This document shows, one piece after another, positions 7,809 through 15,567 of a DNA stretch of 64,000 nucleotides. Position numbers and translations under genes: made by a program. The notes beneath the pieces are model-generated. The model saw nothing but the letters and a program-made list of their open reading frames with translations, ran no database searches and was not told the DNA's origin. The DNA comes from Sediminibacterium sp. Gen4 (lineage in GTDB: Bacteria; Bacteroidota; Bacteroidia; Chitinophagales; Chitinophagaceae): contig JACBFI010000002.1 of the NCBI GenBank assembly GCA_013391385.1, forward strand, positions 62,001-126,000. Direction: 5' to 3'. Position 1 is the stretch's first letter. The number at the start of each line of letters is the position of its first letter.

Positions 7809-9395
7809 ATGAGAAAAACAAACCGTTATGCCTGGCTTTTGGCATTGAGTTTACCTGTGGCAGCGTTTGCACAGGAGAAAGTTGATTTGTCGATGATGCA
7901 AAAAATCCGCGAAGAGGGATTGAAGCGTTCACAGGTTATGGATATAGCATTCAACCTCACCGACAAAAGTGGTAACCGTCTCACCAACTCAGCAGGCTAT
8001 ATGCGCGCCGCCAACTATGCAAAAGAAGCATTGACCAGTTGGGGAGTTTCCAATGCACAACTCGATCCTTGGGGTGAATTTGGAAAAGGATGGGAACTGG
8101 AAAAATCTTATGTAGCCATGACCACCCCTTATTATAAACCCATCATGGCATGGCCCAAAACCTGGACAGCCGGAACACGTGGTTTAAAAAATGGCGAGAT
8201 ATTGGTGATCCAATTGAAAGATTCAGCATCTCTGGAAGCCTATCGCGGACAACTAAAAAATAAGATCATCATTCCAGATCAGTTGATTGATTACAAACAT
8301 AGTTTCAAGGCAGATGCGATTCGTTTCACCGATGAAGAGTTGGCTAAAATGGCTGCGGCTGCTCCAACCGCTGCAGGTGGACGTGGCGGCGCACCCCAAG
8401 GTGGCGATACAGCTCAAATGCGCATCTTCCGGGAACAAATGGCTGCCCGTCAAAACAGTCAGCGTGCCTTGAATTTACTAAAAGCAATGGCCAAAAGCGA
8501 AGGCGCTATTGCCATGATCACAAGTGGTACTCGCAACCATGATGGTACCATCTTCGCACAAGGTGGTGGGGCGTATAAAGGAACAGACCCTGAAAACTTT
8601 TTAGATATGGCATTGGGTATTGAAGATTACAATACCATTCTACGTTTGGCTAAATCAGGCACACCTGTGAAAATGGATGTAGATGTGAAAACAAAATTCC
8701 AAACCAAAGATCTGCAAGGTTATAATGTGATTGCTGAAATTCCGGGTACCGATCCTCAATTAAAAGATGAGATCGTTATGATTGGTGCTCACCTAGATTC
8801 ATGGCAGGCGGGTACAGGTGCTACTGATAATGCATCTGGCTCTGCAGTGATGATGGAAGCGATGCGCATTCTAAAAGCATTGGGTGTTCAGCCTCGCAGA
8901 ACGATCCGTATTGGTCTCTGGAGTGGTGAAGAACAAGGTTTACTGGGTTCAAGAGGGTATGTAAAAAAGACTTTTGCAGACCCTGCCAATATGCAGCCAC
9001 TTGCTCAACATGAAAAATTCTCAGCCTACTATAATATCGACAATGGCACCGGCAAGATCCGTGGTATTTATTTGCAAGGCAATGCCGATTGTAAAGATAT
9101 TTTCAGTGCATGGCTGGAGCCATTCAAAGATTTGGGTGCTACTACCGTTACGATCAGCAACACCAGTGGCACAGACCACCAGGCTTTTGATGCAGTAGGA
9201 TTACCCGGTTTCCAGTTCATTCAGGATCCTATTGAATACGATACACGTACCCACCATAGCAATATGGATGTGTATGATCACTTGATTGCAGATGACCTCA
9301 AACAGATTGCCACCATCGTAGCAGCATTCGCATACAATACCGCACAGCGTGATGCGAAGTTGCCACGCAAACCTATGCCCAGACCAAGGAATTAA
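7809..9395 (+). CDS. Secreted M28-family zinc metallopeptidase
   Basis: 528 residues. Signal peptide 1-21 (cut after FAQ). The M28 catalytic domain covers about 305-515, with GAHLDSW (His328), GATDNASG (bridging Asp340), SGEEQGLLGS (catalytic Glu374 and ligand Glu375), NIDNG (Asp411) and the last zinc His in RTHHSNMD (about 482). This is the complete two-zinc site, so it should be an active exported aminopeptidase or carboxypeptidase. A Gly/Ala-rich insert (about 182-200) interrupts the N-terminal part, which likely forms a PA-like domain. A terminator follows at 9419-9453. Confidence 0.93.
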   Translation: MRKTNRYAWLLALSLPVAAFAQEKVDLSMMQKIREEGLKRSQVMDIAFNLTDKSGNRLTNSAGYMRAANYAKEALTSWGVSNAQLDPWGEFGKGWELEKSYVAMTTPYYKPIMAWPKTWTAGTRGLKNGEILVIQLKDSASLEAYRGQLKNKIIIPDQLIDYKHSFKADAIRFTDEELAKMAAAAPTAAGGRGGAPQGGDTAQMRIFREQMAARQNSQRALNLLKAMAKSEGAIAMITSGTRNHDGTIFAQGGGAYKGTDPENFLDMALGIEDYNTILRLAKSGTPVKMDVDVKTKFQTKDLQGYNVIAEIPGTDPQLKDEIVMIGAHLDSWQAGTGATDNASGSAVMMEAMRILKALGVQPRRTIRIGLWSGEEQGLLGSRGYVKKTFADPANMQPLAQHEKFSAYYNIDNGTGKIRGIYLQGNADCKDIFSAWLEPFKDLGATTVTISNTSGTDHQAFDAVGLPGFQFIQDPIEYDTRTHHSNMDVYDHLIADDLKQIATIVAAFAYNTAQRDAKLPRKPMPRPRN

Positions 9396-9418
9396 TCCTA
9401 AGAAAAAACATCTCAATA

Positions 9419-9453
9419 TTAAAGGCCTTTTTGCTCTGCAAGAAGGCCTTTAA
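9419..9453 (+). terminator. Intrinsic terminator after the M28 peptidase gene
   Basis: TTAAAGGCCTT (9419-9429) pairs perfectly with AAGGCCTTTAA (9443-9453), followed by TATTTTCC. It lies between the peptidase stop and the mutS promoter region. Confidence 0.75.
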
Positions 9454-9501
9454 TATTTTCCACATAGGGTTTTGCAGATCAATTAACTCATTTTCAAATT
9501 C

Positions 9502-9509
9502 TATATTTG
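9502..9509 (+). promoter_or_regulatory. Candidate -7 promoter element of mutS
   Basis: TATATTTG fits the Bacteroidota -7 consensus TAnnTTTG and ends only 5 bases before the mutS ATG. If used, the transcript would be leaderless or nearly so. No good TTTG is seen at the usual -33 distance (the nearest is 27 nt upstream), so support is partial. Confidence 0.4.
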
Positions 9510-9514
9510 CCCTT

Positions 9515-12142
9515 ATGGCTAAATCATCGGCAGATACTCCTTTAATGCAGCAGCATCGGGCAATTAAGCAAAAATATCCGGATGCTGTTTTGCTGTTCCG
9601 CGTCGGTGATTTTTATGAAACTTTTGGAGAAGATGCTATTATCGCTTCCCGCGTACTAGGTATTACTTTGACCAAAAGAAATAATGGAGCTGCAGCCTCC
9701 AGTGAACTCGCCGGTTTCCCACATCATGCATTGGATACGTATTTACACAAATTGGTAAAAGCGGGTCATCGTGTAGCCGTGTGCGATCAACTGGAAGACC
9801 CAAAGACTGTAAAAGGTATCGTGAAAAGGGGCGTTACTGAAATGGTGACACCCGGTGTTGCTACCAATGATAAATTATTAGAACAAGGCAGCAATAATTT
9901 TCTTGCCGCCGTTCATTTTACTGAAACAGAAAGTGGTATTGCCTTTTTAGATATTTCCACGGGTGAATTTTTGATAGCAGAAGGCAATACTGAATACATC
10001 GATAACCTGTTACAAGGTTTAAAACCTGCGGAAGTCATCTTCCAAAGACAATACCAGAAAATATTCAAAGAAAGTCATGGTAACCGCTTCTACACCTATA
10101 CCATGGAAAGCTGGATCTTTGATGAAGCTTTTGCAACAGAAAGTTTACTCAAACATTTTCAGACACATACCCTCAAAGGATTTGGTGTTGAACATCTATC
10201 AAAAGGATTGGTAGCAGCGGGCGCTATCCTTTACTACCTGAAAGAAACTGAACATCCCAATATTCAACACATCAACTCAATTCAAAGAATTGAAAAAGAT
10301 GATTTTTTATGGATGGATCGTTTCACCATTCGTAATCTTGAACTCATTGGAACAGGTACTGAACAAGGCAACCACTTATTAAAAGTGATGGATAACACGG
10401 TGAGTCCGATGGGTGCCCGATTGTTACGTCGCTGGTTGATCTTCCCACTAAAAGATCAGCAAAAGATCCATGAACGATTGAATACAGTTGAGTATCTGTT
10501 GCTACATACCGAAGCTAGAAAACAACTCATACAAGCCATCAAATCATGCGGTGATCTGGAAAGATTGGTGAGTAAGGTACCCGCTAAAAAAATCAATCCG
10601 AGAGAAGTATTGCAACTTGCTCGCGGATTGGAACAAGTCAATGCCATTAAAGAACTTTGTTTTACCTCTACCGACCCATTGTTGAAAGATGCAGGTATGG
10701 CAATGAATCCTTGTACAGAACTGGTAGAAAGAATTACGACCTCACTAACCGATCAGCCACCCGTAGCTGCCAATAAAGGAGAAGTATTTCGTGCAGGTAT
10801 CCACGCTGAGCTCGATACTTTACGCAATATTGCCAGTGGCGGAAAAGAGTTCCTGATCAATATTCAACAAAGAGAAGCGGAGAAAACAGGCATCAGTTCC
10901 TTAAAGATCAGTTTCAACAATGTATTTGGTTACTATCTGGAAGTAACCAATTCCCATAAAAACAAAGTACCTGCTGATTGGATACGCAAACAAACTCTGG
11001 CGAACGCTGAGCGATACATCACACCGGAATTAAAAGAATACGAAGAAAAAATTACCGGCGCAGAAGATAAAATATTGGCGATTGAATTAGAACTCTATGA
11101 TCAATTGCTACAATCGCTTCAACCTTTTATTGCAGCTATTCAAATCAATGCACAATTACTGGCGCAAATTGATTGTTTGACTTGCTTTGCTGAGAATGCT
11201 TTGCAATACCAATACAAAAAACCGGAAGTATATGATGGACATGCACTGGAACTGAAAGACAGTCGTCATCCTGTGATCGAAAGAAATCTGCCTCCCGGTG
11301 AAAATTATATTGCCAATGATGTGCTGTTGGATCCACAATCACAACAGATCATTATTCTTACGGGACCGAACATGAGTGGTAAGAGTGCCATACTCCGCCA
11401 AACAGCGCTCATTACCTTAATGGCACATATGGGTAGTTTTGTTCCTGCATCTTCAGCTAAAATTCCTTTGACAGATAAAATATTCACTCGTGTAGGTGCC
11501 AGTGATAATTTAAGTGGTGGAGAATCTACGTTCATGGTAGAGATGAATGAGACGGCTAGTATCATCAATAATATTTCAACACGAAGTCTGGTACTGTTAG
11601 ATGAAATTGGCAGAGGAACTTCCACCTATGATGGTATTTCAATTGCGTGGAGTATTGTTGAGTATTTGCATGCATCGAAATATACACCTAAGACATTATT
11701 CGCAACACACTACCACGAATTGAATGAACTGGAAGAGAAGTTACCGCGTGTCAAGAATTTTCATGTCACCAATAAAGAAGTGGGGAATAAAATCATCTTC
11801 TTGCGTAAATTGGCTGCAGGTGGCAGTACACATAGCTTTGGTATTCATGTGGCCAAGATGGCCGGGATGCCACCGGAACTCATCCAAAGAGCCAATGAAA
11901 TTCTCGCACAGCTGGAAGAGAAACATGTAGATGAAGGTTCTCATCAATCAGGCTCTAAAAAAGAGCGTCTGGAAAAAAACATCAAAGAGTTGAGTGCGCC
12001 TAAAATGCAACTTTCCATCTTCGATGCGCACTCTCAAACTTTTGATGATATCCGTAAGATGCTCAATGAGATTGATATCAACCGCCTCACTCCTGTGGAA
12101 GCTTTGATGAAGCTAAATGAGATCAAAGGTCTACTCAAATAA
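9515..12142 (+). CDS. mutS: DNA mismatch repair protein MutS
   Basis: 875 residues from ATG 9515; the reading frame extends 28 codons upstream, but that part covers the terminator and promoter. It recognises mismatches and recruits MutL. The mismatch-contact motif GDFYETF (31-37, Phe and Glu) is present, as are the lever and clamp domains, Walker A LTGPNMSGKSA (about 614-624), the Walker B region LLDEIGRGTSTYDG (about 693-706) and FATHYHEL. The C-terminal helix-turn-helix region NRLTPVEALMKLNEIKGLL is intact. Length is normal for the MutS1 family. Confidence 0.98.
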   Translation: MAKSSADTPLMQQHRAIKQKYPDAVLLFRVGDFYETFGEDAIIASRVLGITLTKRNNGAAASSELAGFPHHALDTYLHKLVKAGHRVAVCDQLEDPKTVKGIVKRGVTEMVTPGVATNDKLLEQGSNNFLAAVHFTETESGIAFLDISTGEFLIAEGNTEYIDNLLQGLKPAEVIFQRQYQKIFKESHGNRFYTYTMESWIFDEAFATESLLKHFQTHTLKGFGVEHLSKGLVAAGAILYYLKETEHPNIQHINSIQRIEKDDFLWMDRFTIRNLELIGTGTEQGNHLLKVMDNTVSPMGARLLRRWLIFPLKDQQKIHERLNTVEYLLLHTEARKQLIQAIKSCGDLERLVSKVPAKKINPREVLQLARGLEQVNAIKELCFTSTDPLLKDAGMAMNPCTELVERITTSLTDQPPVAANKGEVFRAGIHAELDTLRNIASGGKEFLINIQQREAEKTGISSLKISFNNVFGYYLEVTNSHKNKVPADWIRKQTLANAERYITPELKEYEEKITGAEDKILAIELELYDQLLQSLQPFIAAIQINAQLLAQIDCLTCFAENALQYQYKKPEVYDGHALELKDSRHPVIERNLPPGENYIANDVLLDPQSQQIIILTGPNMSGKSAILRQTALITLMAHMGSFVPASSAKIPLTDKIFTRVGASDNLSGGESTFMVEMNETASIINNISTRSLVLLDEIGRGTSTYDGISIAWSIVEYLHASKYTPKTLFATHYHELNELEEKLPRVKNFHVTNKEVGNKIIFLRKLAAGGSTHSFGIHVAKMAGMPPELIQRANEILAQLEEKHVDEGSHQSGSKKERLEKNIKELSAPKMQLSIFDAHSQTFDDIRKMLNEIDINRLTPVEALMKLNEIKGLLK

Positions 12143-12239
12143 ACCTCCGTGCAACTCTGCGCCGTACTCTGTGAAACTCCGTGTTTTTTTACCACAGAGT
12201 TTCACAGAGGTTTACACCAAGTTACACAGAGTTATAGGT
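12143..12239. repeat. Intergenic palindrome of about 10-nt units (CACAGAG family)
   Basis: The left arm repeats CTCTGTGAAA-like decamers, the right arm CACAGAGTTT-like ones. The best stem pairs 12167-12183 with 12193-12209 over 17 nt with one mismatch, separated by a T-run. It lies between convergent genes (mutS and the membrane protein ending at 12232) and is well placed as a shared terminator. A related element is at 50823-50885. Confidence 0.7.
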
Positions 12240-13413
12240 AGGATAGCCACCACTGGCTATGGGTACTTTTATAACGATTGTACCATTTACAGACAGGATA
12301 CAACATCAGTATCACACTGATCCATACGATATACACCACCGGCAAAGAAAACCCAAAATCATTCGGACGGAAAGCTAAGTTACCGCTGGCAGCATCACTC
12401 AATGGTCTGCCGGTAGCAAAGAAAGCCACCACACAGAGCATATGAATCAGGAAGAAATGCAGTATGTAATAAAACATCGGTACGCGACCATATACCATCA
12501 CTATTTCTGCCCATTTACCTTTTACTTTTTCTAACCAAATCAATAACAACAACGCAGGTCCAAGCGTCATACAGCAATACAGCAATGAAGGTGGATACTT
12601 GGTTACATTGAAAAAGGAAATAATGGTAGTAGTGGTATCCTTTTGTGTAGTCCAAGGAACGAGATCACCATACACATTCATCCATCGTAATAGGAAAAAC
12701 GCGATTACTCCTATACTACCCCACCCCAGTAATAATCGCTTTCTTTTGGCTGCATCAAATTCCTTCACGTACCAGGAACCCATACAATAACCCAATAACA
12801 TGATACCCGGCCACGGGATCAAAGGATACAATACAGCAAAAAATCTTCCTTCCCCATAGGTCGTAAATAGTTGCTGATGCAAGAATGCATACCACAGTGG
12901 AATATCTTCCATATTCCGATAGTTAAACCCATCGAGCATATTATGTCCAACTACCAAGACCATTCCAATCATAAACAACACACGTAATGGCAGATAGATC
13001 AGAAATGAAAGTAGCACCATTGATACTCCGATCACCCAAATCACTTGTAGACCAATGAATCGATACAAAGGATCAAACACCACTAAAAAATTAATCACCA
13101 CAATTTCCAATACGATCAAAAACAGACCCCGTTTTAAAAGGAAGGAGGATAGTTCTTTTTTGCTCTTTTTTTGTCCGGATAAAAATGCAGATGTACCCGA
13201 TAAAAAAACAAAGACCGGTGCACAGTAATGTGTGATCCATCGGGTAAAGAATAAAATGGGTGTGGTAGTGGCGGGATTGGTTGGGTCTTCTGTCATGGCA
13301 GAGATGTGAAAGAAGTCTCTTACATGATCCAGTGCCATAATGATCATGACCAGTCCGCGAAGGATATCAATAGAAGATATTCTCCATTTGGTTGCAGTTA
13401 GGGTGGAGTGCAT
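12232..13413 (-). CDS. Heparan-glucosaminide N-acetyltransferase-like membrane protein (DUF1624 type)
   Basis: 393 residues, about 10 membrane helices. The start ISSIDILRGLVMIIMALDHVRDFF (about 12-35) is the signature of the DUF1624/HGSNAT catalytic family, with the conserved Asp-His in LDHVRD. Later blocks (CAPVFVFLSGTSAFL, PLIPWPGIMLLGYCMG, PMFYYILHFFLIHML) also fit. Such proteins move acetyl groups across the membrane in HGSNAT, but the bacterial members are mostly uncharacterised. It lies downstream of the last tRNA-Asp fragment on the same strand, with no visible link in function. Confidence 0.85.
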   Translation of the reverse strand: MHSTLTATKWRISSIDILRGLVMIIMALDHVRDFFHISAMTEDPTNPATTTPILFFTRWITHYCAPVFVFLSGTSAFLSGQKKSKKELSSFLLKRGLFLIVLEIVVINFLVVFDPLYRFIGLQVIWVIGVSMVLLSFLIYLPLRVLFMIGMVLVVGHNMLDGFNYRNMEDIPLWYAFLHQQLFTTYGEGRFFAVLYPLIPWPGIMLLGYCMGSWYVKEFDAAKRKRLLLGWGSIGVIAFFLLRWMNVYGDLVPWTTQKDTTTTIISFFNVTKYPPSLLYCCMTLGPALLLLIWLEKVKGKWAEIVMVYGRVPMFYYILHFFLIHMLCVVAFFATGRPLSDAASGNLAFRPNDFGFSLPVVYIVWISVILMLYPVCKWYNRYKSTHSQWWLSYL

Positions 13414-13478
13414 AGCAGGGATTTGGGAATAAGTTACGAATTATATGCACGGAATTTCCTTGTAGGGGTGATAGAAAC

Positions 13479-13506
13479 AAAAAAGTCCCAGCTTTATAGC
13501 TGAGAC
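13479..13506 (-). terminator. Third copy of the tRNA-Asp terminator
   Basis: The hairpin at 13485-13506 (stem of 9 pairs with one wobble) is followed on the minus strand by TTTTTTG. It is nearly identical to the hairpins at 13863-13884 and 14231-14253. It belongs to the distal tRNA fragment at 13513-13548; no GIY-YIG gene follows it. Confidence 0.75.
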
Positions 13507-13512
13507 TTTCTG

Positions 13513-13548
13513 CGGACCGCCCCCACAGTATTGTGGGGGGAACCCGCG
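13513..13548 (-). pseudogene. tRNA-Asp 3' fragment, distal copy, with inserted hairpin
   Basis: On the minus strand it reads CGCGGGTTC (tRNA T arm), then an inserted 20-nt hairpin (13520-13539, CCCCCACA / TGTGGGGG), then CGGTCCG of the acceptor 3' strand and the same CAGAAAGTC flank as the intact tRNA. The hairpin replaces about ten bases of the T arm. It cannot make a tRNA. Confidence 0.7.
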
Positions 13549-13582
13549 TCCAAAATGCTGTGAAGATGATAATTCAATTTTT

Positions 13583-13852
13583 TTATTGAAACCGATTGAT
13601 CATATTTTTTGGATGTACAATTAGGGCTTGTATCCTTGTAATCGTAGCTTTTTTCAAATTTTTCTCTCTAATCAATGCTTCTCTCTTAGACCCAATTTCT
13701 TCAACATATACCAATTTCCAAGGTGTTTTTGTAGACGTATACTGGGACTCTTTATTATTATGTTGTGCAAGTCTTCTCAAAGAAGCTTCGGTAAACCCCT
13801 TATAAAAACTCCCATCAGCCTGACTTTGTATGATATAAACATAGTATGCCAT
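13583..13852 (-). CDS. Small GIY-YIG endonuclease, copy A
   Basis: 89 residues from ATG 13852. Single-domain GIY-YIG nuclease: YYVYIIQS (3-10) and FYKGFTE (16-22) are the GIY and YIG elements, then RRLAQHN (the family Arg) and LVYVEEIGSKREALIREKNLKK (metal-binding Glu region). It is about 77% identical by eye to copy B at 13951-14220. An in-frame extension upstream (MGTGSSPVRS...) is only translation of the tRNA fragment and terminator and is left out. Its ATG lies 4 bases after a terminator T-run, with no ribosome binding site seen, so how it is expressed is unclear. Confidence 0.88.
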   Translation of the reverse strand: MAYYVYIIQSQADGSFYKGFTEASLRRLAQHNNKESQYTSTKTPWKLVYVEEIGSKREALIREKNLKKATITRIQALIVHPKNMINRFQ

Positions 13853-13855
13853 AAA

Positions 13856-13884
13856 CAAAAAAGTCCCAGCTTTATAGCTGAGAC
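13856..13884 (-). terminator. Second copy of the tRNA-Asp terminator
   Basis: Hairpin 13863-13884 followed on the minus strand by TTTTTTG, directly before GIY-YIG gene A. Same sequence as the distal copy at 13485-13506, and one stem base different from that of the intact tRNA. Confidence 0.75.
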
Positions 13885-13890
13885 TTTCTG

Positions 13891-13946
13891 CGGACCGGAC
13901 GGGACTCGAACCCGTCCCCACAATACTGTGGGGATGACAGGGCGGC
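13891..13946 (-). pseudogene. tRNA-Asp 3' half, middle copy, with inserted hairpin
   Basis: The minus strand reads GCCGCCCTGTCA (anticodon arm, GTC), then a 20-nt hairpin insert (13915-13934, TCCCCACA / TGTGGGGA), then an intact T arm and acceptor 3' strand. The insert replaces the rest of the anticodon stem and the variable region. The 5' half (acceptor 5' strand and D arm) is missing. GIY-YIG gene B ends 4 bases upstream of it. Confidence 0.8.
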
Positions 13947-13950
13947 TATT

Positions 13951-14220
13951 TTATTTAAATTGGTCTACAATATTTTTGGGGTGCAGAATTAAAGCTTGAA
14001 TTCTTTCTTTGGAAGCCTTCTTCAAATTTTTTTCACGAATCAAAGCCTCTTTCTTGGAAGACATTTCTTCTAGATACACTAAACTCCAAGGTGTTTTCGC
14101 AGATGTGTATTGCGATTCCTTATTATTATGCTGTGCCAATCTTTGCTTGGGTGTTTCAGTATAACCTTTATAAAAGCTCCCATCAACCTGGCTCTGTATG
14201 ATATAAACATAATATGCCAT
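13951..14220 (-). CDS. Small GIY-YIG endonuclease, copy B
   Basis: 89 residues from ATG 14220. Same architecture as copy A: YYVYIIQS (GIY), FYKGYTE (YIG), QRLAQHN (Arg) and LVYLEEMSSKKEALIREKNLKK (Glu region), with no extra DNA-binding domain. It is sandwiched between the intact tRNA-Asp terminator (its ATG follows the T-run by 4 bases) and the displaced tRNA 3' half at 13891-13946. Family members cleave DNA; this subgroup is widespread in Bacteroidota without a settled function. The setting suggests a selfish or homing role at the tRNA locus, which is inference. Confidence 0.88.
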   Translation of the reverse strand: MAYYVYIIQSQVDGSFYKGYTETPKQRLAQHNNKESQYTSAKTPWSLVYLEEMSSKKEALIREKNLKKASKERIQALILHPKNIVDQFK

Positions 14221-14224
14221 AAAC

Positions 14225-14253
14225 AAAAAAGTCTCAGCTTTTGTAGCTGAGAC
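14225..14253 (-). terminator. Intrinsic terminator of tRNA-Asp
   Basis: Stem of 9 pairs (14231-14239 with 14245-14253), five-base loop, then TTTTTTG on the minus strand, 7 bases after the tRNA 3' end. Confidence 0.85.
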
Positions 14254-14259
14254 TTTCTG

Positions 14260-14333
14260 CGGACCGGACGGGACTCGAACCCGCGACCTCCGCCGTGACA
14301 GGGCGGCATTCTAACCAACTGAACTACCGATCC
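14260..14333 (-). tRNA. tRNA-Asp (GTC)
   Basis: 74 nt. Acceptor stem GGATCGG with CCGGTCC (one G-T pair) and discriminator G. D arm contains TAGTTCAGTTGGTTAGA. Anticodon loop CTGTCAC gives GTC. T arm is GCGGGTTCGAGTCCCGT. CCA is not encoded. A terminator follows at once. Two broken copies of the 3' part lie downstream, each after a GIY-YIG gene. Confidence 0.97.
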
Positions 14334-14459
14334 AAACCCTCGAAAACATCCCTTTTGTTCCGTTTTCGGGACGGCAAAGATAAGGGTAAAGCATTTTCAT
14401 AAACAAATCTTTTCCTGAAAAAATCTGAACCCCTAATTTTACCGCATCAAAACAATGCT

Positions 14460-15437
14460 ATGCCCCAATACCCTAACAGACAATTCCTTGATTTTGAAAA
14501 GCCTATCAAAGAATTGTACGAACAAATTGAGGACACCAAGAAACTGGCTGAGAAGAATCCTAAAATAGATTATACCGCTACCATTCGTCAACTGGAGGAA
14601 TCCATTCTCGAGAAGAGAAAGGAGATCACCCAGCACCTGACCCCCTGGCAGCGTGTTCAATTAAGTCGCCATCCAGACCGTCCTTATACCCTCAAGTACA
14701 TCGATAAAATGTGCACAGACTTTGTTGAGTTGCATGGTGATCGCAATTTCAAAGATGATAAAGCGATGGTGGGTGGTTTTGCTCAGCTCGAAGGCGAAAC
14801 CGTGATGTTCATCGGTCAGCAAAAAGGAACCAATACCAAATTGCGTCAATTGAGGAATTTTGGTATGGCCAACCCAGAAGGCTACCGCAAAGCATTACGC
14901 TTGATGCGTCTGGCAGAAAAATTCGGTAAACCAATCGTTTGTCTGGTCGATACACCCGGTGCCTATCCCGGACTAGAAGCCGAGGAACGTGGACAAGGAG
15001 AAGCCATCGCCAGAAATATCTACGAGATGATCCGTTTGAAAGTACCCGTGATTGTTGTGATCATTGGTGAAGGCGCTTCCGGCGGTGCTTTAGGTATTGG
15101 TGTGGGTGATAAAGTATTGATGATGGAGAATACCTGGTATACGGTAATTTCTCCTGAAAGTTGTAGTTCGATTCTTTGGAGAAGCTGGGAGAAAAAAGAA
15201 GTGGCGGCAGAACAGTTACGTCTAACCGCAACCGACATGAAAGGTTTTGGCTTAGTGGATGAGATCGTTCATGAACCATTAGGTGGCGCTCACTGGGATT
15301 ATACAGAAGCAGCTGATATCCTGAAATCATATATCCTTAAAGCACTCAAAGAAGTAAAAGATAAAAACCCCGAACAACGTATCAATGATCGTATTGAGAA
15401 ATATGGTAAGATGGGATTCTGGGAAGAAGCAGTTTAG
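14460..15437 (+). CDS. accA: Acetyl-CoA carboxylase carboxyltransferase subunit alpha
   Basis: 325 residues, usual length. It transfers carboxyl from biotin to acetyl-CoA in the first step of fatty acid synthesis, working with AccD (not in this window). Family blocks: [16 protein letters not shown] near the start, [54 protein letters not shown] and the oxyanion-forming [18 protein letters not shown], then the [14 protein letters not shown] motif typical of AccA. It is monocistronic between tRNA-Asp (opposite strand) and the dapA region. Confidence 0.98.
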   Translation: MPQYPNRQFLDFEKPIKELYEQIEDTKKLAEKNPKIDYTATIRQLEESILEKRKEITQHLTPWQRVQLSRHPDRPYTLKYIDKMCTDFVELHGDRNFKDDKAMVGGFAQLEGETVMFIGQQKGTNTKLRQLRNFGMANPEGYRKALRLMRLAEKFGKPIVCLVDTPGAYPGLEAEERGQGEAIARNIYEMIRLKVPVIVVIIGEGASGGALGIGVGDKVLMMENTWYTVISPESCSSILWRSWEKKEVAAEQLRLTATDMKGFGLVDEIVHEPLGGAHWDYTEAADILKSYILKALKEVKDKNPEQRINDRIEKYGKMGFWEEAV

Positions 15438-15557
15438 CTTATGGCAAATTGTTGATGGCCTATTGCTAAGAATTTTTCATTAATAGTATGATGAACCAGT
15501 AATAGACCTAAATTAAATGCCTGCTATAAGCCATGAACTATCAGCTATAAGCAATAA
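15435..15557. repeat. Intergenic palindrome of 7-nt units (family c), long and degenerate
   Basis: The left part has heptamers TAGCTTA, TGGCAAA, TTGTTGA, TGGCCTA and TTGCTAA; the right part has TAAGCCA, TGAACTA, TCAGCTA and TAAGCAA. The parts are partly complementary, around a 50-nt AT-rich centre. It spans the accA-dapA gap, starts inside the accA stop codon and ends 11 bases before the dapA ATG. It also creates a false in-frame extension of dapA (from 15517). Confidence 0.6.
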
Positions 15558-15567
15558 AACAAAAAAA

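Noticed and set aside
9431-9514. 28-codon upstream extension of mutS
   Set aside because: It overlaps a perfect terminator stem and the candidate promoter, and MutS proteins start at the MAKSS... position.
13853-13921. 23-codon N-terminal extension of GIY-YIG copy A (MGTGSSPVRS...)
   Set aside because: It translates the broken tRNA fragment and terminator. The ATG at 13852 matches the start of copy B exactly.
14079-14318. 79-codon minus-strand frame beginning MVRMPPCHGGGRGFESRPV
   Set aside because: Its first part is translation of tRNA-Asp and its terminator, and the rest is another frame of GIY-YIG gene B. Frames like this are a known annotation artefact at tRNA genes.
13414-14459. Genomic island with integrase at the tRNA-Asp gene
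   Set aside because: Displaced tRNA ends are present, but no integrase, phage or plasmid gene lies between them and accA follows at once on the other side. Only the small GIY-YIG units are inserted.
15517-15567. 17-codon upstream extension of dapA
   Set aside because: The codons come from the heptamer repeat; the protein family begins at the ATG at 15568.
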